DNA of 64,000 bases from NCBI RefSeq assembly GCF_019219825.1, contig NZ_JAHUXH010000028.1, positions 1-64,000 on the forward strand. Direction: 5' to 3'. Origin of the DNA: Streptomyces sp. TRM70350. GTDB lineage: Bacteria > Actinomycetota > Actinomycetes > Streptomycetales > Streptomycetaceae. Made by a program: the position numbers and the translations under genes. Shown one piece after another: positions 24,104 to 32,114 of the stretch; the stretch's first letter is position 1; each line of letters opens with the position of its first letter. Below the pieces are notes generated by a model. The model had not been told where the DNA came from and did not search any database. It saw only the letters and a list, made by a program, of their open reading frames with translations.

Positions 24104-24229
24104 CCGGCCGATGAACACTTCATTGCCGACAAGTGGGCGGTGAATTGAGCGGCGTACTTACTGTGGCACACGATCACTGGACCGCCGAATCCTCGCGCAC
24201 GGTCCAGCAGATACTACGTCGGAGGAAGA

Positions 24230-25405
24230 ATGGCTCAGCTCGATACTCGTGCCATCGATGTTCTTGAGGCGGTCAGGAACGCGGTGCCCGCGCTCCGCAA
24301 GAATGCCGGGGACACCGAGAACGAACGGTGGATCGTCGACGAGAACATCGACATTCTCGAGAAGGCAGGAGTATTCCGCACCGCGGTGCCCGAACGCTTC
24401 GGCGGCCTCGACCTGCCGGTGGAGCAGCAGGCGGCGATTCTCGCCGAGATCGCCCGGGGCTGCGGCTCGACGGGCTGGGTCTCCATGGTGTGGGTGTCCA
24501 CGGCCTGGATCGCCACGCTGTACCCGGACCGGGCCCAGGAGGAGGTCTTCGCGAACGGCTCCGTCCGGATCTCCGGCGGGTTCACCCCCTCGGGCACGCT
24601 CGTCCCCACCGAGGGCGGCTACCTCCTCAACGGCACCTGGCGGTTCAACACGGGCGTGCGCGGGGCGCAGTGGAATGTGCACGCGGCGCTCGTCGAGCAC
24701 CCCGACGGGCGGCAGGAGGAGCTGTTCGCCCTGGTGCCGATCGAGGACGTCACGGTCGCCGACGACTGGGACGTGTTCGGCGCCGGCGGCACGGGCAGCG
24801 CGACCTCGACGGTGAAGGACGTCTTCGTGCCCGCCCATCGCGTGGTGGACGGCGCGGTGTTCGACGCCTCCACCCGCGATCGCTGGAACGCCGACGTGAA
24901 GGGCCGCAACTACAACCTCACCAGCTATGTGCTGGCGACATGCGCGCCGGTCTACCTGGGCATCGCCAGGGCAGCGCTGGAACTGTTCGTCGAGCGGCTG
25001 CCCGGCAAGGGCATCACGTACACGAACTGGACCGAGCAGCGCGAACACCCGCACACGCAGATCCAGGTCGCCCACGCGGCGAACAGGATCGCGTCCTGTG
25101 AGGCGCTTTCCCGGGACTGGCTGCGGGTGATGCAGGACCGCGCGGACCTCGGCGAGAAGATGACGGTGCTGGAGAAGGCGACCGTCCGCGGCCAGGTCGG
25201 CTACGTGGTGCAGGCGACCAAGGAAGCGGTGGAGACGCTTTACAACATCAGTTCGGCGTCCACCATCCTGCGCAGCAATCCCTTCCAGCGGGCCTTCCGC
25301 GACATCGAGGCGCTGGCCCTGCACGGACTGCTCACGCCGGTCAGCTCCCTGGAGGCGCACGGCCGCGTCCTGCTCGGCCTGGAGCCCGGCACCGACTACA
25401 TCTGA
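24230..25405 (+). CDS. Flavin-dependent monooxygenase, acyl-CoA-dehydrogenase fold (group D)
   Basis: 391 aa, ribosome site GGAGGA just upstream. Landmarks of the HpaB/HsaA/ActVA-ORF5-like class are seen in order: FRTAVPERFGGLDLP near residue 45, GCGSTGWVSMVWVSTAW near 80, ISGGFTPSG and the middle beta domain (GTWRFNTGVRGAQWNV), then the C-terminal helical bundle ending ALALHGLLTPVSSLEAHGRV. These enzymes use reduced flavin from a partner reductase, probably the product of 10064-10597, to hydroxylate or epoxidise. The substrate is probably the alkaloid scaffold. A dTDP-sugar N-oxygenase of the same fold is the alternative, since an amino sugar is made here. It heads an operon with P450 and ferredoxin genes. 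Confidence 0.88.
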   Translation: MAQLDTRAIDVLEAVRNAVPALRKNAGDTENERWIVDENIDILEKAGVFRTAVPERFGGLDLPVEQQAAILAEIARGCGSTGWVSMVWVSTAWIATLYPDRAQEEVFANGSVRISGGFTPSGTLVPTEGGYLLNGTWRFNTGVRGAQWNVHAALVEHPDGRQEELFALVPIEDVTVADDWDVFGAGGTGSATSTVKDVFVPAHRVVDGAVFDASTRDRWNADVKGRNYNLTSYVLATCAPVYLGIARAALELFVERLPGKGITYTNWTEQREHPHTQIQVAHAANRIASCEALSRDWLRVMQDRADLGEKMTVLEKATVRGQVGYVVQATKEAVETLYNISSASTILRSNPFQRAFRDIEALALHGLLTPVSSLEAHGRVLLGLEPGTDYI

Positions 25406-25436
25406 CCGATTTCATCCGATGCTTCGGAGGACCGCC

Positions 25437-26654
25437 ATGACCACGGCACAGCAGGCCCCTGTGCTGTTCGACTCCGCCTATTACCAGGACCCGTACACGG
25501 TGTACGACTGGCTGCGCGTCCACGATCCCATCCACCGCTTCCGCTTCCCCGTCGGTGACGTACCGATGGTGTTCGTGTCCCGGTACGACGACGTCAAGGC
25601 GCTGCTGAGCGACCAGCGTTTCAGCAACGACGGGGTCGCGTGGGGGAGTGAGGAGTTCAAGAAGTCGGGCATGATATTCGGCGCCGGCACCCTCATCGGA
25701 CGCATTCTCACGGTGCTCGACCCGCCCGATCACACCCGGGTCCGCAAGCTCGCCATGGGCGCGTTCACTCCGCGCCGCGCGGCTGCCTGGAAGGAGCCGG
25801 TGGAGCGCATCGTGAACGAGGCGCTGGACCGCCTCGGACAGTCCGAGAACCCCGACGTGATGGACTACGCGAGCAAGATTCCCGCCGATGTCACGGGCGA
25901 GATCCTCGGGTTCCCGCTGGCGCGGTTCCAGGACATGCTGCACGCCATCGAGCGGGCCTTCCACGCGGACCCGTCGAACCCCGACAACGAGGCCGAAGTG
26001 GCGGCCGCGTTCGAGGAGATCGTCATCTACGGCCGTGAGCTGATCGTCGAGAAGCGGCGCAACCCGGGCGACGACCTGACGTCCGTCTTCATCCAGGCGC
26101 GGGACGGTGAGGACCGGCTGACCGAGGACGAACTCGTCTCCATGGTCGCTCTGATGATCATGGCGGGGATCGACACCACCAGGAACCTGATCGGTTCCGC
26201 CGTCCTCGGCCTGCTCGACCACCCGGACCAGCACCGGCTGCTGGCGGAACACCCCGAGCACACCGCCACGGCGGTCGAGGAGTTCCTGCGCTACGACGGC
26301 GCGTTCTGCGTGGGCCTGTTCCGGCTGGCCAAGGAAGACCTGGAGCTGGGCGGGGTTCCCGTCCCCGTCGGCACCCCTGTCGTCGCCGGTCTGCAGTCGG
26401 CCAACCACGACCCGGAGAAGTACCGGGATCCCCGGCGGCTGGACATCACCCGGGAGGGTCCGCGCCATCTGGCGCTGGGACACGGCCTGCACAACTGCAT
26501 GGGAGCGGCCCTGGCCCGCCTGGAGACCTCCGTTGCCGTCCCCGCCCTGATCAGGCGTTTCCCGAACCTGAGGCTGTCCGTTCCCCGCGAGGAGATCCGC
26601 TTCGAGGAGAACTGGCTGCTGCGCAGTCTGCCGTCGCTCCCTGTTGCCCTGTGA
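25437..26654 (+). CDS. Cytochrome P450 (CYP107-like)
   Basis: 405 aa from ATG 25437, GGAGG six bases upstream. The I-helix reads AGIDTTRN, the K-helix EEFLRY (ExxR), and the heme loop LGHGLHNCMG with the ligand Cys at residue 354. It would hydroxylate or epoxidise the scaffold after PKS release, with electrons from the adjoining ferredoxin. The gene is 31 bp after the monooxygenase and 25 bp before the ferredoxin, so the three are co-transcribed. No ferredoxin reductase is present in the window. Confidence 0.94.
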   Translation: MTTAQQAPVLFDSAYYQDPYTVYDWLRVHDPIHRFRFPVGDVPMVFVSRYDDVKALLSDQRFSNDGVAWGSEEFKKSGMIFGAGTLIGRILTVLDPPDHTRVRKLAMGAFTPRRAAAWKEPVERIVNEALDRLGQSENPDVMDYASKIPADVTGEILGFPLARFQDMLHAIERAFHADPSNPDNEAEVAAAFEEIVIYGRELIVEKRRNPGDDLTSVFIQARDGEDRLTEDELVSMVALMIMAGIDTTRNLIGSAVLGLLDHPDQHRLLAEHPEHTATAVEEFLRYDGAFCVGLFRLAKEDLELGGVPVPVGTPVVAGLQSANHDPEKYRDPRRLDITREGPRHLALGHGLHNCMGAALARLETSVAVPALIRRFPNLRLSVPREEIRFEENWLLRSLPSLPVAL

Positions 26655-26679
26655 GCCGTCGAGAGGAGTGAGGAGGCCC

Positions 26680-26910
26680 GTGAGCAAGAAGATCCTGTCC
26701 ATTGACACGGCGGCCTGCACCGGGGCCGGCACCTGCGAGGCCATGCATCCGCAGCTGTTCAGAGTGAGTGCCGAAGGGTACTCCGTGGCGCTGAGGACCG
26801 AGCTGGTGGAGCCGGAGGACATCGAAGCGGCGAGCAGTGTGCTCGACGTCTGCCCCACCGAGGCCATCCGGCTGGCCTCGGCCGGTTCCCAGGCCGACAG
26901 CGGCGTCTGA
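26680..26910 (+). CDS. [3Fe-4S] ferredoxin
   Basis: 76 aa from GTG 26680 with AGGAGG just upstream. The cysteines follow the pattern C-x5-C (ACTGAGTC) and a distal CPTEAI, the three-cysteine arrangement of P450-partner 3Fe-4S ferredoxins. It most likely feeds the adjoining P450, and might also serve the [2Fe-2S] sugar dehydratase at 35959-37263. A double hairpin terminator follows. Confidence 0.9.
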   Translation: MSKKILSIDTAACTGAGTCEAMHPQLFRVSAEGYSVALRTELVEPEDIEAASSVLDVCPTEAIRLASAGSQADSGV

Positions 26911-26931
26911 CCGCGGCCCCGCCGCCGACGG

Positions 26932-27088
26932 AGCGTCCGCTCGGAGAGCCGCCATGGCTCCCCGGGCGGACGCTTTCTCATGCGGCACCCGTTTCAGGGG
27001 TTTTCGCCGCGGGGTGCGGGGCGTTGCCGGGCGGCACGAGCACAGGGCAGGACCGGGCCCGCCCGTGTGCGGCGGGCGGGCCCGGTCC
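26932..27088. terminator. Two strong hairpins between convergent genes
   Basis: The first stem (26932-26944 with 26962-26974, one mismatch) is followed by TTCTC on the + strand and ends the P450 operon. The second is a perfect 15-bp stem, GGACCGGGCCCGCCC (27050-27064) with 27074-27088, which can terminate either direction before the leftward imine reductase. Confidence 0.8.
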
Positions 27089-27146
27089 TGGGATCTGCGA
27101 CGTCGGGCCCGGGCGGTACCGGCCGCCCGGAGTTCTCCGACTGGCC

Positions 27147-28022
27147 TCAGGCGGCCTTCTTCTTCATCAGCTCCACCAGGCTGGAGAAGCTGTCGGCCGC
27201 GTGGCCGGCCTCGACGCCCCGTCGGAAGAGCTCGACGACCGCGGCCTGGAGCGTGGTGTCGACGCCCGCGTCCTCGATGGTGTGCAGCACGTGCTCGACA
27301 CTGGCCAGACCCATGGCGAGGCGGTCGACGTCGCCCTCGTGGTTCCCGGCGTCGATGCGCTGCGCGTAGAAGGAGAGGAAGCCGGGCATGGCCGTCATGG
27401 TCTCCTCCGCGCTGGGCAGCACGTCCGAGGCCTTGAGGCCGTTGGCGTCGCCGATGGCGACGGCCTGCCAGTAGCCCAGCATGGACGTCCAGAACATGGC
27501 CATGCCGATCTGGTACACCAGCGCGGCCAGGCCCGGGTCCTCGCCCCGGTAGTCGGTGCTGGTCAGTGCCTCCAGGGTGGCCTTGTGCTGCTCGAAGTGC
27601 TCACGCGGCCCGCTGTAGTACGTCGAGGACTCCGGGTCGCCGATGCCCGACGGCGGGACGGTGACGCCACCGGTGATGTGGATGCCGCCGCGCTCGGTCA
27701 CCCAGCGGGCACCGTCCCGGGTCTTGCCGGGGGTGTCCGAGCTGAGGTTGACGAGGACCCGGCCGGCCAGCGCTTCCTGAGCCGTCTCCAGCACGGCGTA
27801 CATGGCCTCGTAGTCGGTCAGGCTCAGGATGATCAGTTCGTTGGCCTTGACGGCCTCCTCGGGGCTGCTGGCCAGTACGGCACCGCGCGCGACCAGCGCG
27901 TCGGCTCGGGACGCGGTGCGGTTCCAGACGGTGACCTGGTGGCCCTTGTCGAGGAAGGCGTTCACCATGGCCTGGCCCATGGGGCCGAGTCCGATGACGG
28001 TGACGGACTGCTTGCCGGTCAT
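27147..28022 (-). CDS. Imine reductase 1 (Y-type), NADPH-dependent
   Basis: 291 aa of the beta-hydroxyacid-dehydrogenase/IRED family: Rossmann GLGPMG (residues 11-16), VWNRT specifying NADPH, GGVTVPP and the helical C-terminal dimerisation domain. In the IRED family the proton-donor position, aligned by eye to LYDAAG of known Streptomyces enzymes, holds Tyr (Y170, in LAALVYQIG). The cyclic imine predicted from the PKS/aminotransferase route is the natural substrate. It is leftward with its own upstream region, which carries a 15-bp imperfect inverted repeat (28076-28130) resembling a site before the TetR gene at 41025-41645. Confidence 0.87.
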   Translation of the reverse strand: MTGKQSVTVIGLGPMGQAMVNAFLDKGHQVTVWNRTASRADALVARGAVLASSPEEAVKANELIILSLTDYEAMYAVLETAQEALAGRVLVNLSSDTPGKTRDGARWVTERGGIHITGGVTVPPSGIGDPESSTYYSGPREHFEQHKATLEALTSTDYRGEDPGLAALVYQIGMAMFWTSMLGYWQAVAIGDANGLKASDVLPSAEETMTAMPGFLSFYAQRIDAGNHEGDVDRLAMGLASVEHVLHTIEDAGVDTTLQAAVVELFRRGVEAGHAADSFSSLVELMKKKAA

Positions 28023-28075
28023 GAGAGATGGACCTCCGGGGTCTGCGGCGAGGATGACTCAACGAGGACTAAAAC

Positions 28076-28130
28076 GAGCGCTCCATTTAGCCCGTGCTCA
28101 GAACCTAGCACAGGACTGAGTGGAACGCTC
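28076..28130. promoter_or_regulatory. TetR-type operator candidate upstream of imine reductase 1
   Basis: GAGCGCTCCATTTAG (28076-28090, + strand) and GAGCGTTCCACTCAG (28130-28116, - strand) are inverted copies matching at 12 of 15 positions. The second extends to TAGAGCGTTC, which also occurs at 41663-41672 just upstream of the TetR gene. This links that regulator to imine reductase 1. Confidence 0.5.
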
Positions 28131-28717
28131 TAACTAGTTCGGACCCACGTCTGTCGGGCCTCCCGGCGAGCCTTCCACTCGTCGGCGAGGACCGACCACA
28201 CCTGCAGGTCATTGCGCTGACCGTCGGTCAGCACCATGGCGCGGCGCATGGTTCCCTCGTACGACATGCCGAGCCGCTTGGCGACGGCGATGCTGCGCGC
28301 GTTGTTCGAGTCGACCAGCCACTGGACCCGGGTCATGCCGCGGACGGTGACCGCCCAGTCGGCCAGTGCGGCTGCCGCCCGGGTCGCCAGGCCGCGCCCC
28401 TCGGCCTCGGGAGCCAGCCACACGCCCAGCTCGCACAGGCCGATCGCCGGGTCGAAAAGCCGGAAGAGCGTGCCGCCCACGAGTTCGCCGCGCAGGAGGA
28501 TGCCGTACACGCGCGGGCCGTCGTTGGCCTGGCTGTCGGCGAACTCCTGCAGCCACCGCCGGGCCGACTCGGTGTCCCTGACCGTGTCGGCCCAGGGAAG
28601 CCAGGGAGAGAGACGGTCGCGGATGCGCGCGGTGTGCGCGGCGAACTCCTGCGCCTGCCACGGTTCGAGGGGGCGCAGCTCGGCGCCGTCGCCGAGGGGG
28701 AGACCTAACACGGTCAC
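28130..28717 (-). CDS. GNAT-family N-acetyltransferase with early TTA codon
   Basis: 195 aa from GTG 28717, which overlaps the glycosyltransferase stop (GTGA). The RimJ/RimL-like layout is visible: LRPLEPWQAQEFAAH, the central ELGVWLAPEAEGRGLATRA acetyl-CoA loop and the C-terminal NARSIAVAKRLGMSYEG. Coupled to the glycosyltransferase, it may N-acylate the 4-amino group of the sugar, before or after transfer, either as decoration or self-protection; acylation of a protein or drug cannot be excluded. The fourth codon is TTA (28706-28708), so translation should depend on bldA. Confidence 0.85.
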   Translation of the reverse strand: MTVLGLPLGDGAELRPLEPWQAQEFAAHTARIRDRLSPWLPWADTVRDTESARRWLQEFADSQANDGPRVYGILLRGELVGGTLFRLFDPAIGLCELGVWLAPEAEGRGLATRAAAALADWAVTVRGMTRVQWLVDSNNARSIAVAKRLGMSYEGTMRRAMVLTDGQRNDLQVWSVLADEWKARREARQTWVRTS

Positions 28718-30063
28718 CTGGCTTCCGGCTTGTGGACGGCGGTGAGCCGTTCCAGGATCGGAATGATCTCCGTCGGAGTCGGTGCCGCGACGATGTCCTC
28801 CCTCATCGCGGCCGCGCCCCGCCGGAAGGCCGGATCGTGCAGGACCCGTTCGAGCCGCTCGCGCATCTCCGCCCGGCTCAGCTCCTGGTGGTTCAGGGTC
28901 AGGCCGGCACCGCTTTCGACCAGGTAGGCGGAGGTGGGCGGCACGTCCATGTGCTGCGTGGTGAAGGTCTTCTTGTTCCCCTCGTCGTCGATCGTCGTGA
29001 AGTCGTTGACGTCGGAGGTGATCAGCTGCGGCACGCCCAGGGCCGCCGCGGCGTTGAAGGAACCCGTACCGCCGTGGTGGATGAAGACCGAACTCGAGGG
29101 CAGCAGCTGGGTGAGGGGCAGGTAGTCGACGGTGCGGACGTTGTCCGGGACCGGGATGTCCCGCAGCTGCTCCTTGTTGAGCGTGGCGACCACGTCGACG
29201 TCCATGTCGGCCACCGTCTCCAGCAGGGATTCGACCCTGGGCCTGCTCTCCTCGAAGAAGGCGCGCATCGACATGCCGAGCGAAACGGCCACCCTGGGCC
29301 GGGCGGGGCGGGCCTGCAGCCACGACGGAATCGGGGCCGCGCCCGTGTAGGGAATCCACTGCATCGGCAGGGTGCGGGTGCGCGTCTTCAGGCGCATGCC
29401 CGAAGGGGTCGGGTCCACCGTCCACTGGCCGAGCAGCAGTTCCTCGTCGACCTCGAAGCCGTAGCGGTCGGCGATGGCCCGCACCGAGTCCTCCATCGGA
29501 TTGGTGCCGAGGGCCGATCCGAGCACACGCCGGCGGTCGGCGAACCGGTCCACGGTCCAGCCCCAGTAGTCGAGCCCCCACAGCAGGCGGGCGTGCGCCG
29601 CCCCGCTGGCCCGGGCGGCCACGGACGACGAGGGCCAGCAGGGGTCCCAGAGGACCAGGTCGGGCCGCCAGTCACGGGCGGCGTCCACCAGCCGTTCCAC
29701 CCACGGGTAGCTGTCCGAGGGGAAGTCGCCGATGGGATGGAAGTCCCACATCACCGGGAAGAGGAACGTGCGCAGGCTCTCCCACGGGTAGCGGTCCTCG
29801 GGAGCCAGGTCCAGGGCTTCGGTGAGCCGGTCGAGTTCGCCCTCGACATCGCGGTCCTTGGCGTTCTCCCCGTCCCACGGCACGGGCATCAGCCCCTCGT
29901 CGCCGAGCAGGACGGGCGTGAGACCGACGGACGCGATGCCCTCGGCCATGCTGGGATGCGCGGCCACGCATACCTCGTGCCCGGCGCTCTGCAGCGCCCA
30001 GGCGAGTGGAGTGAGCGGGTAAAGGTGGGCCGTGCCCGGCCAGATGGTGAACATGACGCGCAT
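28714..30063 (-). CDS. Macrolide-type glycosyltransferase (GT1, DesVII/EryCIII-like)
   Basis: 449 aa. N-terminal Rossmann start MRVMFTIWPGTAHLYPLTPLAWALQSAGHEV, acceptor domain to about 230, then the donor domain with VAVSLGMSMR and the diagnostic HHGGTGSFNAAAALGVPQLI near residue 335. It would attach the dTDP-tetradeoxyaminosugar made by the 32-40 kb genes to the aglycone. Homologues that use amino sugars often need a P450-like auxiliary protein (DesVIII/EryCII type); none is seen here. ATG 30063 reads leftward from the intergenic region shared with the flavin oxidase gene. Confidence 0.93.
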   Translation of the reverse strand: MRVMFTIWPGTAHLYPLTPLAWALQSAGHEVCVAAHPSMAEGIASVGLTPVLLGDEGLMPVPWDGENAKDRDVEGELDRLTEALDLAPEDRYPWESLRTFLFPVMWDFHPIGDFPSDSYPWVERLVDAARDWRPDLVLWDPCWPSSSVAARASGAAHARLLWGLDYWGWTVDRFADRRRVLGSALGTNPMEDSVRAIADRYGFEVDEELLLGQWTVDPTPSGMRLKTRTRTLPMQWIPYTGAAPIPSWLQARPARPRVAVSLGMSMRAFFEESRPRVESLLETVADMDVDVVATLNKEQLRDIPVPDNVRTVDYLPLTQLLPSSSVFIHHGGTGSFNAAAALGVPQLITSDVNDFTTIDDEGNKKTFTTQHMDVPPTSAYLVESGAGLTLNHQELSRAEMRERLERVLHDPAFRRGAAAMREDIVAAPTPTEIIPILERLTAVHKPEAR

Positions 30064-30090
30064 CAGCTGCTGCCCCTAGACCTTGAATTC

Positions 30091-30108
30091 ATGCCGAACG
30101 AACGGCAT
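30091..30108. promoter_or_regulatory. Inverted repeat upstream of the glycosyltransferase
   Basis: ATGCCG and CGGCAT flank AACGAA, 28 bp upstream of the glycosyltransferase start and within the 270-bp divergent promoter region. Possibly an operator. Confidence 0.35.
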
Positions 30109-30334
30109 ATGAGAGACACGGGTGTGCGCTGAAGTTAACAGGGCGCTCCGCACTGGCCGGTAACCGCGGAGTAATGCGAATCTCCGATTCCGTGCAATCG
30201 GTCTTTTCCGGCTTTCGCCGAGACCGGGTGATTACCCGAAAATTACGGCGTGGCAGATAGGAAAAGAATTCGCCGGGCCGCTGATCGCGCCGGCTCATCA
30301 GAACCGTCCTTCCCGCTTTCGAGGAGTGTCACAC

Positions 30335-31762
30335 ATGAGTTCCGAGCGCACTGCACACAGCGACGCGCGGCCCGTGCGCGGTCGCGGTCCGGGCAGGAGG
30401 TCCCTGCTGAAGGCCGCCGGGGCCATGGCACTGGGTGTGCCACTGGCGGCCGCCGGATCGAGGTCCGCGTACGCCGACGAAGCCCCGGTGGACGCGATCG
30501 TCGTCGGAGCGGGCTATGCGGGCGGCACCGTGGCCCGGGAACTGAGTGCCGCCGGGCTGCGAACGGTGGTCCTGGAGGCCCGGGACCGGATCGGCGGCCG
30601 CGTCTGGACGGGCACCTTCGCCGGCCAGCGCGTCGAGATCGGCGGAGGCTGGCTCGGGCCCGAGCACCACCACGTGCTGAACGAGTTCAAGCGCTACGGC
30701 CTCACCACGGTCCAGGACGTGGCGGCCACGCGCATGGTCATGCCGGCGGCGAGCGGGTTCGAGGAGGTCGACCCGGTGGCCGCCGGGGCCGAGCTGAGTG
30801 CCCTCAACGTGCGCCTGTACGACGGGTCGGAGCGGTACTTCGAGCGCCCCACGGAGCCGCTGTACCGCAGTGACCTGCTCGCGGAGGTGGACAAGCTGTC
30901 CATGGCCGACCGGATCGGCCAGCTCGACCTCGACCCCGTCCGCTACAAGTGGCTCAACGGAAGCGCCGTTCTCTACTCGGGCGGACCGAGCACCCGCGGC
31001 GCACTCACGAGCATGGCCCAGTGGGAGCGGCTGGCCGCGGGCCGCCCGGAGCTGACCACGAGCCTCAAGCCCGCCCAGGGCATGACCGCGCTGCTGAAGG
31101 CGATGCTCGGCGAGGCGAAGGCCCCGGTGCTGTTCAACTCCCCGGTCACCAGGGTCGTTCAGCAGTCGCGGATGGTCACCGTCGAGGTGGCCGGCGGCAG
31201 GCGCTACTCCGCGCCGGTCGTCGTGGTGGCGATCCCCACCAACATGTGGAAGACGATCACCTTCGAGCCGGGGCTCCCGCAGGCGCACGCGGACGCCACG
31301 AGGGAAGGGATCGGCGTTCCGCACGGGACCAAGATATGGATGCAGGTCCGCGGCGACACCGACGCCGTCTACGCGCAGGGCGACGAGCGCGCGCCCCTGC
31401 TGCAGCTCGTGCCGCAGCAGCAGCTCCCCGACGGCAGCCGGCTGGTGATCGGCTTCAGCGGGCCCTCCCTGAACGTGTCCGACCGAGCGCAGGTCCAGGC
31501 CGCCCTGCGGGCGTTCCTGCCCAAGGCGCAGCTGGTGGACTACCGCGCGAAGGACTGGGGCCGCGACCCCTACGCGCAGGGTGCGTGGGGAATGCGCCGG
31601 CCCGGCCAGCTGCTGCGGCAACTGCCCGCCGTTCAGCAGCCGCACCGGCGCGTCGTCTTCGCCGGCGGCGACATCGCCAGCGGCTGGCACGGCGCCTTCA
31701 TCGACGGCGCGATCGAGTCGGGACTGCTCGCGGCCCGCCAGGTCACCGCGCTTCTCGGCTGA
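30335..31762 (+). CDS. Tat-exported flavin amine oxidase-type oxidase
   Basis: 475 aa from ATG 30335 (GAGGAG eight bases upstream). A twin-arginine signal (RRSLLKAAG, Arg 21-22, then a hydrophobic stretch to AYA near 47) predicts export of the folded, FAD-loaded protein. FAD motifs follow: VGAGYAGGTVAREL, LEARDRIGGRVWT, GGGWLGPEH and the C-terminal FAGGDIASGWHGAFIDGAIESG. Family members oxidise amines or adjacent C-H bonds. Here it may oxidise the piperidine ring or a C-N bond of the alkaloid outside the cell, a late activation step comparable in idea to the secreted oxidase of the coelimycin cluster. Confidence 0.88.
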   Translation: MSSERTAHSDARPVRGRGPGRRSLLKAAGAMALGVPLAAAGSRSAYADEAPVDAIVVGAGYAGGTVARELSAAGLRTVVLEARDRIGGRVWTGTFAGQRVEIGGGWLGPEHHHVLNEFKRYGLTTVQDVAATRMVMPAASGFEEVDPVAAGAELSALNVRLYDGSERYFERPTEPLYRSDLLAEVDKLSMADRIGQLDLDPVRYKWLNGSAVLYSGGPSTRGALTSMAQWERLAAGRPELTTSLKPAQGMTALLKAMLGEAKAPVLFNSPVTRVVQQSRMVTVEVAGGRRYSAPVVVVAIPTNMWKTITFEPGLPQAHADATREGIGVPHGTKIWMQVRGDTDAVYAQGDERAPLLQLVPQQQLPDGSRLVIGFSGPSLNVSDRAQVQAALRAFLPKAQLVDYRAKDWGRDPYAQGAWGMRRPGQLLRQLPAVQQPHRRVVFAGGDIASGWHGAFIDGAIESGLLAARQVTALLG

Positions 31763-31797
31763 CAAGCCGCCCGGACGGCCGCGCCTCGGAAAGGGGA

Positions 31798-31835
31798 GCC
31801 GAAGGGTCCGGAAGTGTTCTCCCGGACCCTTCGGC
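31798..31835. terminator. Hairpin after the flavin oxidase gene
   Basis: A perfect 14-bp stem (GCCGAAGGGTCCGG with 31822-31835) around a 10-nt loop, 36 bp past the stop. No T-run, but the stem is strong. Confidence 0.6.
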
Positions 31836-32114
31836 CGCCCCCCGGCGTCCTGCCGGCGGCCCCGATTTGATTCGACAGGACACCGCCTCCGACACGAGGA
31901 AAGGTCGTTTTCTGGATTGTCGGGCCCGGGGATGAATGATTACCACCGCGTTACTGGCTCTTTCGGCGGGGCCGGTAGGTTCCTCGGTGCGGTCCCGGTG
32001 GCCCCCGGGGCGCGACCGGAAATACGTCGTGCTCGTCCCCGGGGCCCTGATTTTTCGTCGTACCGTCATTGCCCCGCGCTGGCCCACCCCGGATATCCCG
32101 ATCGGAGCATCACG
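31836..32114. other. Leader/promoter region of the sugar operon
   Basis: About 280 bp without a convincing gene after the hairpin. Less GC-rich segments (GATTTGATTCG, GGTCGTTTTCTGGATTGTCG, TGAATGATTACC) suggest a promoter for the aminotransferase-led sugar operon. I see no clear palindrome. Confidence 0.35.

Noticed and set aside
24154..24162. GTACTTACT as an HxlR half-site before the flavin monooxygenase
   Set aside because: Only one arm is present with no inverted partner; such a 9-mer can occur by chance.
31581..32114. Upstream extension of the sugar aminotransferase
   Set aside because: The frame overlaps the oxidase gene and a terminator hairpin and shows no family homology before INVFQPSLG.
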